Below are positions 19,304 to 31,790 of a stretch of DNA of 64,000 bases, piece after piece. Both the position numbers and the translations under genes were made by a program. Position 1 is the stretch's first letter, and each line of letters starts with the position of its first letter. Origin of the DNA: Trichobilharzia regenti. Taxonomy: Eukaryota > Platyhelminthes > Trematoda > Strigeidida > Schistosomatidae. Where the stretch lies: assembly GCA_944472135.2 (NCBI GenBank), contig OX235263.1:17467517-17531516 (forward strand), given 5' to 3'. The notes under the pieces were generated by a model. The model was not told the DNA's origin. It searched no databases and saw nothing but the letters and a program-made list of their open reading frames with translations.

Positions 19304-21720
19304 GACCACTGCATCTGCTCTTAATTCTACTTAACATTCAAGTTGTAGAAAACTTTTATTCAACTCAGTAGTAGTAGGCATTTAGCTCACCTCATCATGA
19401 TCAGAGAAAAAATGTGCTATAGGATGACCATTGTCACAAATATTCACTCTACCGCCGTTTGCATAATCGACTTTATCATTTTCAAACTCTTAATAAGAGC
19501 TGGAGACAATTTGGGTTCTTCCTCGCAAATCCTTAAAGGTTTTATACCTCCACTCTGACTAGTAATACCTTGTAAACTTGTGAAGTCAGAACTAGGCCCT
19601 TAAACTGTATCTCCCTTCTTCTGCACAAACTTCGGTTTCGTCTGTAACACTCTATTCAACAATGGCTAACCAGTTGCAACTACAGGCTTCTTCACCGCAC
19701 CATTATCGCCAAACCATTCGTAGTCAGACCTTGATGACGCTGATTTCACATTTAGCTTACTGCTAAAATTGCTCACTGCTTACCAGTTAGACTTTGTGTG
19801 CACGTTTTGCAAACGTATAAAACACAACCATGTGTGTCTCACAACTTGTAACCTATCAGTTGAGGACGTCCCACGAAAACTGTTATACACAGTAAGTTTC
19901 TATGAATTACTAGACCCCATTAAGCTTTCTCGATATCCACTTCTCTGAGACCCTTTCGTCATCAATGATTGCGTTTTGCCCTCAGACTGCTCTATTCTGT
20001 GGGTGGGATGCAATATAATGGCAAACTGGCTTATAGCTTGATTGACACCTTGGTTCACCAGCCACGCAATATCATCGAATCCAGGCTTCAAACCATCTTC
20101 CTCTAGATGTGAACAGGCCTTTATGAACTTTCTTTGTAGACGAACCGGTAATCTCTTGGCAACAGTCTCAAGTACGGAGCTTGAATTCAATTCGTCTACG
20201 CAATTAAAAGACTCAAGTGTATTTCTACATACCATTTAACTGTCCAAGAACTCTGCGAATTCGTCTGAATTATCGTTTAACTGTGACCCATTACCTTTTA
20301 TGGTCTCAAAAATACTACGGGATATCATAAAGGGTTTTCCAAACCTTTGCCGTAGTATCCTCATCGCCTCTGTATATCCTTCGTTTAATAATAATAATAA
20401 TAATATATATTCTCATTTTTTACATGAGGGTCGCCAGTTTACAGGCATCATCAATTCGATAAGTTACACATAATATTAATAAGCATATTTAGTAAAGATA
20501 ATATAATAAGGTACAATTTTTTCCCTAGCTATGTAGGGTACACCAATTGTATAGGCGTGCATAAATATTGCTTTAATAATAATAATATATTCCTTCCTGT
20601 TTATGCAGGAACATACCAATTGTACAGGCATGGATAAGTTTTTATATAAATTACACAATTTGATGTATAATGGATTTACAGTTTGGTTGTTCTCTCTGAC
20701 ATTAGAGTCAGTCGGAAAAGTCTGCTATAAAGTCTGTTTGTGTAGCACATAAAGAGATATAGAAATATTGTCTTCGCTTCAACAAAAAACCCAGACATCA
20801 GATGAATGTAATACAGATATCTGGGAAAAGTAAAGCTTGAAGTCAATTCTCCTATATAACTTTGTTTTGAACAGCACCCTTGGCTTAAAGTTTATTGATG
20901 TATTATGTTGAGATCAGTGATATATTTATTCCACATTTTCAGCAGTCTTATCGTAGTTTTATAACAGGAAAGAAATTTGACCGTGGATACGAAAACTAGA
21001 TGAGGTCATGTTAAGTTGTTTTACTGCATCAAATGGTGTCGAGGTCGATTCCAGAATTCTCCATTTGCGCCATTTGTGTCTGCATGGCGGACTGTACTCG
21101 TAAGTCAAGTAAAATGTTGAAAACTATTTGAAAACCAGTTGCTTCTTCATTTCAGATCATGAATACTCATTTACAGCATGTTTCACAGCGTCTTCAAATG
21201 GTGGAATTGGATCGTTCCTGGAATTTGATTGATTATGAGATAAAAGGTTTGGAATTAATCATAGCAGTTAGAATACAGTTAAACATGCAGAGAAGTACTT
21301 TTGATTCAGCAACCGGTGAATTTTTTATCAGAATAACCGCGGACCATTCCATTCAATGTGTCAAATAAGGCATGCAGGAGCAGATCATTACCGTCGAATG
21401 AATCAACTTGATCTGAGATGCAGCTTTCAGCATGTTTTCGTTATATCACAGATATCCAGGTTTATTGGCGCTGCATAGGCAGTGATTTGGATTATGACGT
21501 ATTCTACAGAGTCTCCGTGCCCATTTGAAGTATACATATGCTTTGAAAGGATTACTTTGTTGGCTCCTACCCCCACTGAGTGTTTACTGATTGTTTGGAG
21601 GCATAACCTTACAGCACTGTATAGCTCTTGCGGCAACTCTAGTGCAGTACCTCAAAAAATACATTAACTTAATTTCGTGATTTACTGCAAACCCACTCAA
21701 CAATTTTTGCATATTATACA
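19304..21720 (-). pseudogene. Old, degenerate BEL-type gag split by a 1.2-kb insertion
   Basis: On the - strand, 21720-21598 reads the RYCTGDAARAIQCCK-type block with changes, then an insertion (21597-20392) interrupts at the MKPKEGY position, and gag resumes at 20391 with GYTEAMRILRQRFG-like sequence down to 19304. A 111-codon piece (19900-20235) has LNSSSVLETVAKRLPVRLQRK, equal in plan to LNSSFILEVIARRLPTRLQRK of the intact copies. Many stops and frameshifts; clearly older than the array copies. Confidence 0.75.
20392..21597 (-). mobile_element. SINE-like/non-LTR element with ATT-repeat tail
   Basis: Inserted in degenerate gag. On its sense (-) strand it ends with three successive copies of a module GCCTRTA..ACTGGYGT..., each followed by a short stem-loop, and terminates in (ATT)n next to gag. 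No convincing protein is encoded. A 5'-truncated relative is inserted at 31791-32562. The family is not one I can name. Confidence 0.6.
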
Positions 21721-21775
21721 ATCTTTTTGCTTTCAGTGAGTAACTTTCATTTGGCTGTTTCGTTTGAGATTAAGT

Positions 21776-22680
21776 GACAGGCGGGAAACTTTCTTGGAGA
21801 GCAAGGGGGCATGAATAAGTTGGACCGCCAATAAGAAGACTCTAATAGATCTAGATTTCGCAGATGATGTGTGTCTAATGTCACGCAAACTACAACACTT
21901 GCTGGCGGAGACCAACAAACTAGCTGAAGAGGCAGCCAGAGAATACAGGACTCCATGTGAACATAGAGAAGACGGATGGGTTGAAGATAACCAATCACCA
22001 TCGATGGGAGAGATTTGACAGAAGTTACCTCCTTCAGTTATATAGGAAGCGTGTTTTCAACCACAGGCGGATAGCACTGCTGAAGATGTCAAAGCCAGTC
22101 AGCCAGAATCGGAAAGGCGAGGTGCGCCTTCAACAACCCAAAATCAGTTTGGAAATCTTCAGGACTCCACAGTATAAAGAACTGGAATTGGATTTTTAAC
22201 ACAAATGTGAGGTATATCAGTTCTTCCATACGAGTCAGAAACTTCGCATGTCAAGAAAACATTTCCAAAATACTTCAGACTTTTATTAGTAGCTGCCTCA
22301 GCTGGCTCCATACCGAAGGTCAGTTGCCTGGCGCCCAGCCAAGAAGAATTAGCTACCAAAAACTCTGGCTGGAGACAAACCAACCAAGAGCCGATTGTTC
22401 AAAAATTATGTAGGGGAATGTGGAGATAGATCGGGTATACTTCGGGGAGGCCGCCAAGCGACATAGCGCTCAATGTAGGCCAATGTTTGAGTCGAACCCC
22501 AGTGGGGATTAACAGGTGAGTAGCAGGTACGTGGGCTACATGAAGGCGATCATGCTAGTCGGAGGCGATGAAAAATTATTGTCAGTTATGGACCCAGCTG
22601 AAGAGGACAGCAGAGAAAGGAGGAAGGCGCAAATATGTTGTTGAAGCTCTGTGTCCTACTTCGAGCCCAGAGGAATAATA
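21776..22680 (+). pseudogene. RTE-like LINE fragment (3' part of RT to 3' end)
   Basis: Translation gives LDFADDVCLMSRKL with the catalytic FADD motif, then TNKLAEEAARE and HVNIEKT, the usual order after the RT active site in RTE-type elements. Frameshifts and stops follow. The 3' end near 22670 has the ...AGCCCAGAGGAATAATAA tail common to RTE copies here. The 5' half is missing. Confidence 0.7.
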
Positions 22681-23572
22681 ATGGGGATATTTAGTGGCTC
22701 GCACTGACGACAAAATCAATGACACAACTCGTGGCTTTAGGGTCACGGTGGAATACCAGACAGGTGGCCTTTTTAAAATAAGTTGACTTTTTAAGTCACA
22801 TTATCCTTATGGTGGTAGATAACGCCAGTTGTACAGTTCAAACATCAGGTAGCCCTAGAATTCTGACTTCCGTCATTTTTCATCCTCAGCACTACTGCCA
22901 GTCATTGTCATCGAGGAGTGTTTGTCATGAAACCAACCTCTTGTCCTCAGTGGTTATGACTTTTCATTGGAACTTCAATCAACTATATTCCCTAATCAGC
23001 CAATAGTGAGTACTAGATTCATTTTAAGGTGTCACTTATGAAGGGGATGGTACCATTTCAAAGGTTTGACCACGGACTGATCTCAACTAGAGAACCTCTG
23101 CAAACGAGGGAGTGCTAATTAACTGTCTCGTCCTATTCAGCTAACTTTGGAACCCTGAGGTCCTTGGCCCGACCCACGGTGAGGTCGTGGTCGCGTGGTG
23201 CTGGAAAGCCCCAGTCTAATTTAAAGGGGCTGTTCAGTATACCCTAGTTTTCAATGGCTCTCTAACTGATACCAGTTCGTGACCAAACCTAAAACTAGTC
23301 AAATCCCTACAAATTAACACGTCTCTTGACTCATCTCTTTCATCGGTCATAAAGTTTCGGTTTGCCAACACATAACTTCAAACTGTAAATCCTACATTCA
23401 GTCTGTGGATCACATACATTCAGGTAATCATTCAACCCATTAATTGAGGGGCAAAACTGAAATTTAGATACAGGATGAAAACTAATTATAATTGTGAGTA
23501 TTTGGCGAAACTGTCGCCAATGCATGTCTTCGAAATTATACACACATCAGATGTCGTATGATGCCAGCTGAT
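22681..23572. other. Non-coding stretch with foldback SINE 3' ends
   Basis: No gene seen. Around 23065-23140 and 23215-23290 there are two oppositely oriented copies of a SINE 3' end (variants of GGTTCTCTAACTGATATCA...CGTGA), the same end as in the tRNA-like SINE at 49505-49700. At 23441-23445 lies TAATT, the unoccupied form of the site that holds a 772-bp insertion in the right arm. Confidence 0.5.
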
Positions 23573-23891
23573 TGTCAATCAGGTCTCGAAAACCGTTAAT
23601 GCCCAGCTCTTGCTACGCTGGGCCTCTCGCTGTCCCTCAAAGACTTTCAGAAATGCTTGGCACTAACGGACGCGAAAACAAGAACACCGATTGGCGACTC
23701 GAGAATTCTTTATTCTAACACCAACATATAAGAAGCATAATAACTAAGGATTCTGACGGTTTTGTACGTGCTTTCTGAACAGCAATCGATGAGACGATGA
23801 CTGGTGTATTGATGCCTCCGCGAAAATATAGGGAAGTTGGGTTTGAGAAAACAACCATGAATTGGTCGTTCAATCTTCAACTCCATTGACA
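23573..23891 (-). mobile_element. 3' LTR (divergent subtype)
   Basis: 319 bp, with the CGAGTCGCCAATCGGTGTTC variant. It is the mirror of the LTR at 31342-31660, including the adjoining flank (CTGAT here, ATCAG there), so both derive from the same insertion duplicated in inverted orientation. Confidence 0.85.
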
Positions 23892-24651
23892 CTCCCTGCC
23901 AAAAAACGGATCCATCCCTTTTTTCCATCACGACCAATACACGTTGACTTGGATGCCATTGCGAGAACCTGGGTCACACGCACAGAGCTGAAATGGAAAA
24001 CAAACAGAAAAGCCAACACACCACAAGCATACCCACAGCACAATCTCGAACATCGATGACGACCTGCACCTTCGAATTAAAGGCCTCATTTTGACATACT
24101 GCAACACAGTCGCCACTTACTAGAATGACTCTTGCAGGATGCAACGTGACCATGGCAGCACCTCACGATACTCTACGCACATCCTCTTATCTACTCATTA
24201 CCAATTACCACTGAAATCGCTTGTCACCCATTCTGCCTCAGTTCTAGTAGCGGTGACGCATGCGAGCCTCAGTCGTTTACACTCTTTCTCACCGGCGTGT
24301 CGGACCGCAGCTAACAATTATCCCCGTGTGCGTTTCATTCTCAGCAATAGCCTCCCCGGAGTATACGACCCATCTGCTGTCTTTAACATCAATCAATTCA
24401 TTCACAAATGTAGAAGACTCAAAACAACTTCAGAAGTAATCACGACGAAAATTTTAACAAAATTACGCAATAAAAACAAGATACGAATACAACAAGTAAG
24501 CACAATGAATCCAAAAACACAAATTGTTATGAAACCCCACTCGTATACACAAACAGTACAAATAACCTCGCCGATCATGTCTTGGTGGAATTCCTTTGAA
24601 GAATTGCAGGACTAACACCAGTACGCCAACAACCCTTCTCAGGTTGACGCT

Positions 24652-26608
24652 CTAGGTTGGAAAATCGTCGCAGAGTTCATTTGCTAACTTCCTTCTATCA
24701 GCTATATCCTCAAATCTGAACGGCAACACGCCCATGTCATTGTATCGTAGAATATAGATGACCAACAAACACACGACATATCTCATCAACCAAGTGTAGA
24801 AACAGAGTAATTTACACCAAAGATAATAACATTCAAATAGTAACTTGAAACTAGAAATGCCTTTATTCGTGCAAGTCAATTTAACAATAACTCTCTCCTT
24901 TACACTTGGCTTATCCACACTAAACTGACCAATATTTTTCGTCCTTTCAAACGCACCAATACTATCATAGTCATTGCACAAGATACTTGAGTTGATGGGC
25001 ATCTGTTTCATTGTGGATGACAGCACCAACGATGACTGAGTGACACAAGGTGATGAACTTAGCGGTGGATCAGAAGCTGTTCTTGTTCGGCTCTCAGATA
25101 GTTGTCCAACTGCAAGATTACCACCACTGCTGTCTTTCACTACTAGTTCGGGTTTAGCACTATCATCTGATGATAGGTGGGCTACACGCTGATCAATTAC
25201 ACTGACTGTCTCACAAGTATGCACACCTTTTGGAACTGCATCTGCGTTCAATTCTACTTCACGTTGTAGTTGTACAGAACCTTTATTTAACTTAGCAGTA
25301 GTAGGCATATCCCTCCATTTCATCATGATCAACCAAAGACAAATCTGCACTATCATGATCATTACCACAAATATTCAATTTACCGTCAACTTCATCATTT
25401 TCAAACTCTTTAATAACAGAAGTAGACAATTTTGGTTCCTCCTCACAAATCATTAAAGGTTTTATATCTTCACTCTGACTAGTAATACCTTGTAAACTTG
25501 TAGGGTCAGAACTGCACTCTGAAGCAGCAACTCTATTCTGTGACACTCTATTCAACAACGGCTTACCAGTTGCAACTACAGACTTCTTCACCGCACCGTT
25601 ATCGTCACACAATTCGGAGTCAGGCCTGGAGTTTACATTTAGCTTATCACTGAACTTGCTCACTGGTTCACAGTTCACCTCTGTATGCACCTCTTGCAAA
25701 CGTGTAAAACACAACCGTGTTTGTCTTGCATCTTGTAACTTATCTGTTGAGGATGTACTACGAAACCTGTTACACTCACTAGGTCTATATGCATTACTAG
25801 ACATCATGGAGCCTTCTCGATATCCACCTCTCTGAGGCCTTCTCGTCATCAATGAGTGCGTTTTACCCTCAGACTGCTCTATTCTAGGGGTGAGATGTAA
25901 TAGACTGGCGAACTTGCTCATAGATTGATTGACACTAGTATTTACCAGTTTCAGGATATCATCAAACTTTGGCTCGATACCCTCATCCTCCATACGGGAG
26001 CTTATCTTCACCCACTTCCTTTGCAGTCGAGTAGGTAGACGTCTTGCTATTACTTCTAGTATAAAACTCGAGTTGAGGTCACTCACGCGATTCATCGAAA
26101 TCATTCCATTCTTGTAAATTAGCAAATTATCTAAAAACTCAGTGAGTGCCTGGGAGTCATCCTGTAATTGACCACCATTACCCTTAACAGCCTCGAATAA
26201 TTTCCCTGCAATCATCGAAGGTCTTCCAAACCTTTGACGTAATATGCTCATAGCCTCATCGTAGCCCTCTTTTGGCTTCATAAACTTACAACACTGTATA
26301 GCTCTTGCAGCATCTCCAGTGCAATATCTCATCAAATACATTAACTTCAATTCATCACTTAATAAAAAACTACTCAACATGATCTCAAACTCCTTTACAA
26401 ATTGTAAATAATCAGCCGGGTTTCCATCAAAACACCGTGGTTCAAATTTAGGGAGTTTGATGTTCCTATTATCCCTGAACGGCGAAACAGTAACATCAAC
26501 CATGTCATACTTAACATCAGACACATCGTTACAATTAACAGACAAGTCACCATGACTTACTTTCCTGTTTGCATCCAAGACACTCTGTCCCTTCTTTGAC
26601 CCAGGCAT
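24652..26608 (-). pseudogene. BEL-type gag, nearly full length, one frameshift
   Basis: Starts MPGSKKGQ at 26608 and is close to the array gags through residue 430 or so. A 1-bp insertion at about 25305 (GGGATATGCC for GGGAATGCC) ends the frame at 25292; the remaining 220 residues continue in the next frame (25368-24652), including the hydrophobic stretch and NELCDDFPT. One single-base lesion separates it from an open gene, so it is young. Its 3' region carries a decayed version of the post-gag hairpin near 24620-24640. Confidence 0.85.
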
Positions 26609-26751
26609 TGTTGAACTTGACCCAATTCCAAAAAGTTCCAGATATTGCTTGTTCAAAGAGGACTTGACCGGCACCAGGAAAAATGAACGGCGACTATCCA
26701 AACTTTCACCAACTGTTTCAATCCGCCAGATCTGTTTCTATCGTCAGAAAC

Positions 26752-27070
26752 TGTCAGTCTCGTCTCATAAACCGTTAATGCCCAGCTCTCGCTACGCTCG
26801 GGCCCACGCTGTTCCTTTGAGTTTCAGAAACGCTTAGTAATAACGGACGCAAAAACCAAAACACCGATCTGCTGCTTGTTATTTCTTTATTGTTACACCA
26901 ACATATAAAAGGAATAAACGAACTAAGGTTTCTGACGATGTTTCACTCTTCTTTCTGAACAGCGACCGATGAGACGATGACTGTCGTATTGATGCCTCCG
27001 CGAAAATTGGAGAAGTTGATTTTGAGCAAACAACCAAGAATCGATCGTTCAATCTTCAACTCCATTGACA
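26752..27070 (-). mobile_element. 5' LTR (array subtype)
   Basis: 319 bp, same subtype as the array LTRs and without the mini-intron-like segment. It abuts 27071, which is the interior of the repeat whose other copies are at 29050-29440, so this LTR inserted into that repeat. Confidence 0.85.
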
Positions 27071-27471
27071 GAATTTATTAATGATACTTGCACTTACCTA
27101 TTTCATTACAATTTAATGATTCACCTCCGTACTTTTACTTTTCTAAAACAGCTTACAATCCCTTGTAAACGTTGTACTTACCTCAATATTGGTTGGTTAT
27201 CGTATGCCGACAACCACGGGATGAAAACGAAACGAAGTCGATTTTCCCGCTCAACCTGGAGGACAACTGTACAATTCAATAACTACAAAGCCTAGTTCAG
27301 ACAATGTGTATTTATATATATATCAAATATTTAACTGTTGAAACATTATTAACTTGTAGACAATCTACGATTTGATATTATATCATACTTGATCGTGCCT
27401 GTAAAAATGGCATGCATTTTCATGTAAATTTATATGTTTATATGAGAATATACACTATTATTATTATATAT
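27071..27471 (+). mobile_element. 3' end of an interspersed repeat with ATT-rich tail
   Basis: Matches the reverse complement of about 29075-29440. It ends with the module GCCTGTAAAAATGGCATGC, the self-complementary CATGTAAATTTATATG and ATTATTATTATA before truncated gag. It has no target-site evidence because its left side was cut by the LTR. Confidence 0.65.
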
Positions 27472-30197
27472 GATAAAATGAAGTTAATGTATTTGATGAC
27501 GTATTGCACTGGAATTGCTGCAAGAGCTATACAGTGCTGTAAGTTTATGAAGCCAAAGGAGGGCTACGACGAGGCCATGAGCATACTACGTCAAAGGTTT
27601 GGAAGACCTTCGATGTTTGTAAGGAATGTATTCGAGGCTGTAAAAGGTAATTGTGGTCAATTACAAGATGACTCCAAGGCACTCTCTGACTTTTTGGATA
27701 ATCTTTTAGCTTACAGGAATACGTTGATTTCGACGAATTGCATGAGTGATCTGAACCCAAGTTCAATCCTGGAGGTAATAGCGAGACGCCTACCTACTCG
27801 ACTGCAAAGGAAGTGGGTGAAGATAAGCTCCCGTATGGAGGATGAGGGTGTCGAGCCAAAATTTGATGATATCCTGAAACTGGTAAATACTAGTGTCAAT
27901 CAATCTATGAGCAAGTTTGCCAGTATATTGAATCTCACCCCTAGAATAGAGCAGTCTGAGAGCAAAATGCAATCATTGATGACGAGAGGGCCTCAGAGAG
28001 GTGGATATCGAGAAGGCTCCATGATGTCTAGTGATGCATATAGACCTAGTGAGTGTAACAGGTTTCGTAGTACATCCTCAACAGATAAGTTACAAGATGC
28101 AAGACAAACACGGTTGTGTTTTACACGTTTGCAAGAGGTGCATACAGAGGTGAACTGTGAATCAGTGAGCAAGCTCAGTGATAGGCTGAGTGTGAACTCC
28201 AGGCCTGACTCCGAATTGTGTGACGATAACGATGTGGTCAAGAAGTCTGTAGTTGCAACTGGTAAGCCATTGTTGAATAGTGTCACAGAAGAGAGTTACA
28301 GTTTCAGAGAACAGTTCTGACTCCGCATGTTTACAATGTATCACTAGTCAGAGTGAAGGTATTAAACCTTCAAGGATTTGTGAGGAAGAACTAAAATCAT
28401 TTACTTCTGTTAATAAAGAGTTTGAAAAAGAGGAATTTGACCAGTTAGATGATGGTAAATTGAATATTTGTGATAATGATCATGATAGTGCAGATTTGTC
28501 TTTGGTTGATCATGATGAAATGAGGGGAATGCCTACTACTACCTAGTTGAACAAAGGTTCTTCACAACTTGACCGTGAAGTAGAATTGAATTCTGATGCA
28601 GTTGCAGGAGGTAGGGATACTTGTGGAACCGTCAGTGTAATTGATCAGCGTGTAGCTCACCTATCATCAGATGATAGTGCTAAACCCGAACTAGTAGTGA
28701 AAGACAGCAGTGGTGGTAATCTTGCAGTTAGACAACTATCTGAGAGCCGAACAAGAACAGCTTCTGATCCACCGCTAAGTTCATCAACTGGTATCAGTCA
28801 GTTGTCGTTGGTGTTTTCATCCATAATGAAAGAGACGCCCATCAACTCAAGTATCTTGTGCAATGACTTTGATAGTATTGGTGCATTTGAAAAGACGAAA
28901 GATATTGCTCAGTTTAGTGAGGATAGGCCAAGTGTGTACGAGAGGGTAATTGTTAAATTGACGTGCATGAATAAAGGCATTTCTAGTTTCAAGTTACTAT
29001 TTGAATGCTATTATCTTTGGTGTAAATTACTCTGTTTCTACATTTGGTTTTGTGATTTATTATTGTAATTTACATGAATTTTTTTACATGAAAATGCATA
29101 CCATTTTTGCAGGCACGATCATGGATGATATAATGTCAATTCCTAAATTGTCTACCAGTTTATAATGTTTGAACAGTTAAATATTTGATATATATAAATA
29201 CACTGATTGTCTGAACCAGGCCGTATAATTATTGAATTGTACAATTTTCCTCCAGATTGAGCGGGAAAATCGACTTACTTTCGTTTTCATCCCTTGGTTG
29301 TAGGCTTACGATTACCAACCAATATTGAGGTAAGTACAACGTTTACAAGGGATTGAAAGCTGTTTTAGAAAAGTAGAAGTGCTAAGGTAAAACATTAAAG
29401 TGTAATAGATTAAGTGAGTGAAATATATCATTAATAAACACATTTATATAGGAAATAGAATGGGAAAGCAATTAATCCTTAGGCCGACAACGTTCATTTG
29501 CAATGTATAATTAAACCAACATACTTTATACTATCATGATGTCCACTTTTGGCTTTAATACAATTATTTTCAAGCCAGTTGTTTTTATTTCATGTCTTTT
29601 TTTCTATTTGTTGCACATCCGTACCCTCCAGAGAATAGGAATAGAATAATTCGATTCAAATTCATAAAGAGCTATAAAATGTTAGGTTTAATGGAATATA
29701 ATGAGAATCAAGTAAAGACGTTATTAGAAAATAAGTGAGACAAGATATTGTGAAGTGGTATTTAAAGATCTGAAAATGGATAGCAAGTTAATTTATAAGA
29801 TGCTCCATAAATCTGTGCACATCCCACGTGGTCGCATCTCAACAATAGGCTGAGCGAATGGTATATATTTAAAGGTAGAAGCATGATCTGTTTAGGCGTT
29901 CATCATTATCTTTTTCAAGATAGAGATCTAAGCCCTCAGAAAAATCAGAAATATCTCGAGCCTTTAATTGTATATTGCTGTTCCTGCAGAATGGGGCGAT
30001 TCACCTTAGTGACCACCACCATATCTACTGATCAGCTAGCACCACCCTCCCTCCTTTCTTTGATCAGATATGTCGTGTGTTTGTTGGTCATCTATATTCT
30101 ACGATACAATGACATGGGTGTGTTGCCGTTCAGATTTGAGGATATAGCTGATAGAGGGAAGTCAGCAAATGAACTCTGCGACGATTTTCCAACCTAG
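27472..30197 (+). pseudogene. BEL-type gag, 5'-truncated, frameshifted and split by a 1-kb insertion
   Basis: Begins in the KLMYLMTYCTGIAARAI block. It has the 2-bp deletion at about 28285 (NSVTEESYSFREQF stop) shared with the copies near 2510 and 7846, and an in-frame TAG at 28544-28546. The C-terminal third reads through YYLWCKLLCFY until 29049, where another repeat interrupts. Gag resumes at about 30061 with RYVVCLLVIYILRYNDMG and ends NELCDDFPT at 30197. Confidence 0.85.
29050..30060 (-). mobile_element. Interspersed repeat inserted in gag; contains the unoccupied array target
   Basis: Read on the - strand it corresponds to 8318-8662 plus 19132-19303 without the 10.5-kb array between, then to 27071-27465. 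The point matching the array insertion shows a single ACGTC (about 29723-29727, as GACGT on +). The 3' end at about 29050-29125 has the GCCTGCAAAAATGGTATGC module. No coding frame recognised. Confidence 0.75.
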
Positions 30198-31341
30198 GGC
30201 GTTAACCTGAGAAGGGTTGTAGGCGTACTGCTGCAAGTCCTACAATTCTTCAAAGGGTAATGCAGTAATAAGCAGCCTAACGTGCTTGGTGTGTGATTTT
30301 GTACATATGTTCATGTTGTGTATACTGAATTGGTGGGATCTTTCATCTATCTGTTGATAATTTTGTTTGTGTGCGGACGTCTTTCACTTGTATCGTCAAG
30401 CTGAGATGGAATGTAGGCGTACTGCTGTAAGTCCTACAGTTGTCCAAGGGTAGTTCGTCAAGGCAGAATCCACAACATTTGATGTACTGATTGCACATAT
30501 TTTGGTGTGTAATAATTGTGTGGGTGCCAATTATTGTAAATGTTGATTAATTTTTTGTGTCCGGACATTCCACAACTTACAATCGTCAACCTGAGAAGGG
30601 TTGTTGGCGCACTGGTGTAAGTCCTGCAATTCTTCAAAGGAATTACATCGACACACGATCGGCGAGGCTATTTGCACTTTTTGTATATACTTGTGGTGTG
30701 TCATATCAATTTGTGTTTTTGGATTCATTGTGCTTACTTGTTGTCTTTATATCTTGTTGTTATTGCGTAATTTTGTTAAATTTTTTGTAGTGATTACTTC
30801 TGAAGTTGTTTTGAGTCTTCTACATTTGTGAATGAATTGATTGATGTTAAAGACAGCAGATGGGTCGTATACGCCGGGGAGGCTAGTGCTGAGAATGACA
30901 TGCACATGGAGATAATGATTAGCTGTGGTCCCACACGCCGGGGAGCGGGAGTGTAGATGACTGGGGCTTGCATACGCCACCGTTACTAGAACTGAGGCAG
31001 AATGAGTGACAAGCGATTTCAGTGGTAATTGGTAGTGAGTAGATAAGAGGATGTGCGAAGAGTATCGTGAGGTGGTGCTATGGTCACGTTGCATCCTGCA
31101 AGAGTCATTCTAGCAAGTGGCGACTGTGTTGCAATATGTCAAAATGAGGCCTTTAATTCGAAGGTGCAGGTCGTCATCGATGTTCGAGATTGTGCTGTGG
31201 GTATGCTTGTGGTGTGTTGGCTTTTCTGTTTGTTTTCCATTTCAGCTCTGTGCGTGTGACCCAGGTTCTCGCAATGGCATCCAAGTCAACGTGTATTGGT
31301 CGTGATGGAAAAAAGGGATGGATCCGTTTTTTGGCAGGGAG
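30198..31341 (+). promoter_or_regulatory. 3' non-coding region with three post-gag hairpin copies
   Basis: Copies at 30217-30245 (TTGTAGG/CCTACAA), 30411-30439 (TGTAGG/CCTACA) and 30601-30629 (TTGTTGG/CCTGCAA, one mismatch and one wobble). They are spaced about 190 bp, one copy more than in the array units. The terminal purine hairpin near 31310-31335 has one mismatch. The region is diverged from the mirrored one at 23892-24651 except next to the LTR. Confidence 0.55.
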
Positions 31342-31660
31342 TGTCAATGGAGTTGAAGATTGAACGACCAATTCATGGTTGTTTTCTCAAACCCAACTTC
31401 CCTATATTTTCGCGGAGGCATCAATACACCAGTCATCGTCTCATCGATTGCTGTTCAGAAAGCACGTACAAAACCGTCAGAATCCTTAGTTATTATGCTT
31501 CTTATATGTTGGTGTTAGAATAAAGAATTCTCGAGTCGCCAATCGGTGTTCTTGTTTTCGCGTCCGTTAGTGCCAAGCATTTCTGAAAGTCTTTGAGGGA
31601 CAGCGAGAGGCCCAGCGTAGCAAGAGCTGGGCATTAACGGTTTTCGAGACCTGATTGACA
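31342..31660 (+). mobile_element. 3' LTR of the right-arm gag element
   Basis: 319 bp, TGTCA...TGACA, CGAGTCGCCAATCGG subtype, mirror of 23573-23891. AATAAA lies near 31520. Followed by ATCAG, the mirrored flank. Confidence 0.85.
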
Positions 31661-31790
31661 ATCAGCTGGCATCATACGACATCTGATGTGTGTATAATTT
31701 CGAAGACATGCATTGGCGACAGTTTCGCCAAATACTCACAATTATAATTAGTTTTCATCCTGTATCTAAATTTCAGTTTTCCCCTCAATT

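Larger units (their letters stand above)
19304..24118. repeat. Left arm of large inverted repeat I
   Basis: Pairs with 31115-36702 on the other strand. Every reading frame I compared between 19900 and 23006 is letter-for-letter the same in the two arms (position sum 56006). Between 23461 and 24118 the offset shifts (sum about 55233) because the right arm carries a 772-bp insertion. Divergence starts near 24120. Confidence 0.9.
23573..27070 (-). mobile_element. BEL-type gag-only element with mismatched LTRs
   Basis: LTRs lie at 26752-27070 (5') and 23573-23891 (3'), both 319 bp with TGTCA/TGACA ends. The 5' LTR is the array subtype (CAAGCAGCAGATCGG), the 3' LTR is the CGAGTCGCCAATCGG subtype. 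The flanks are CTGAT on one side and GAATT on the other, so there is no target duplication. The two ends therefore probably come from different insertions joined by recombination. Confidence 0.8.
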
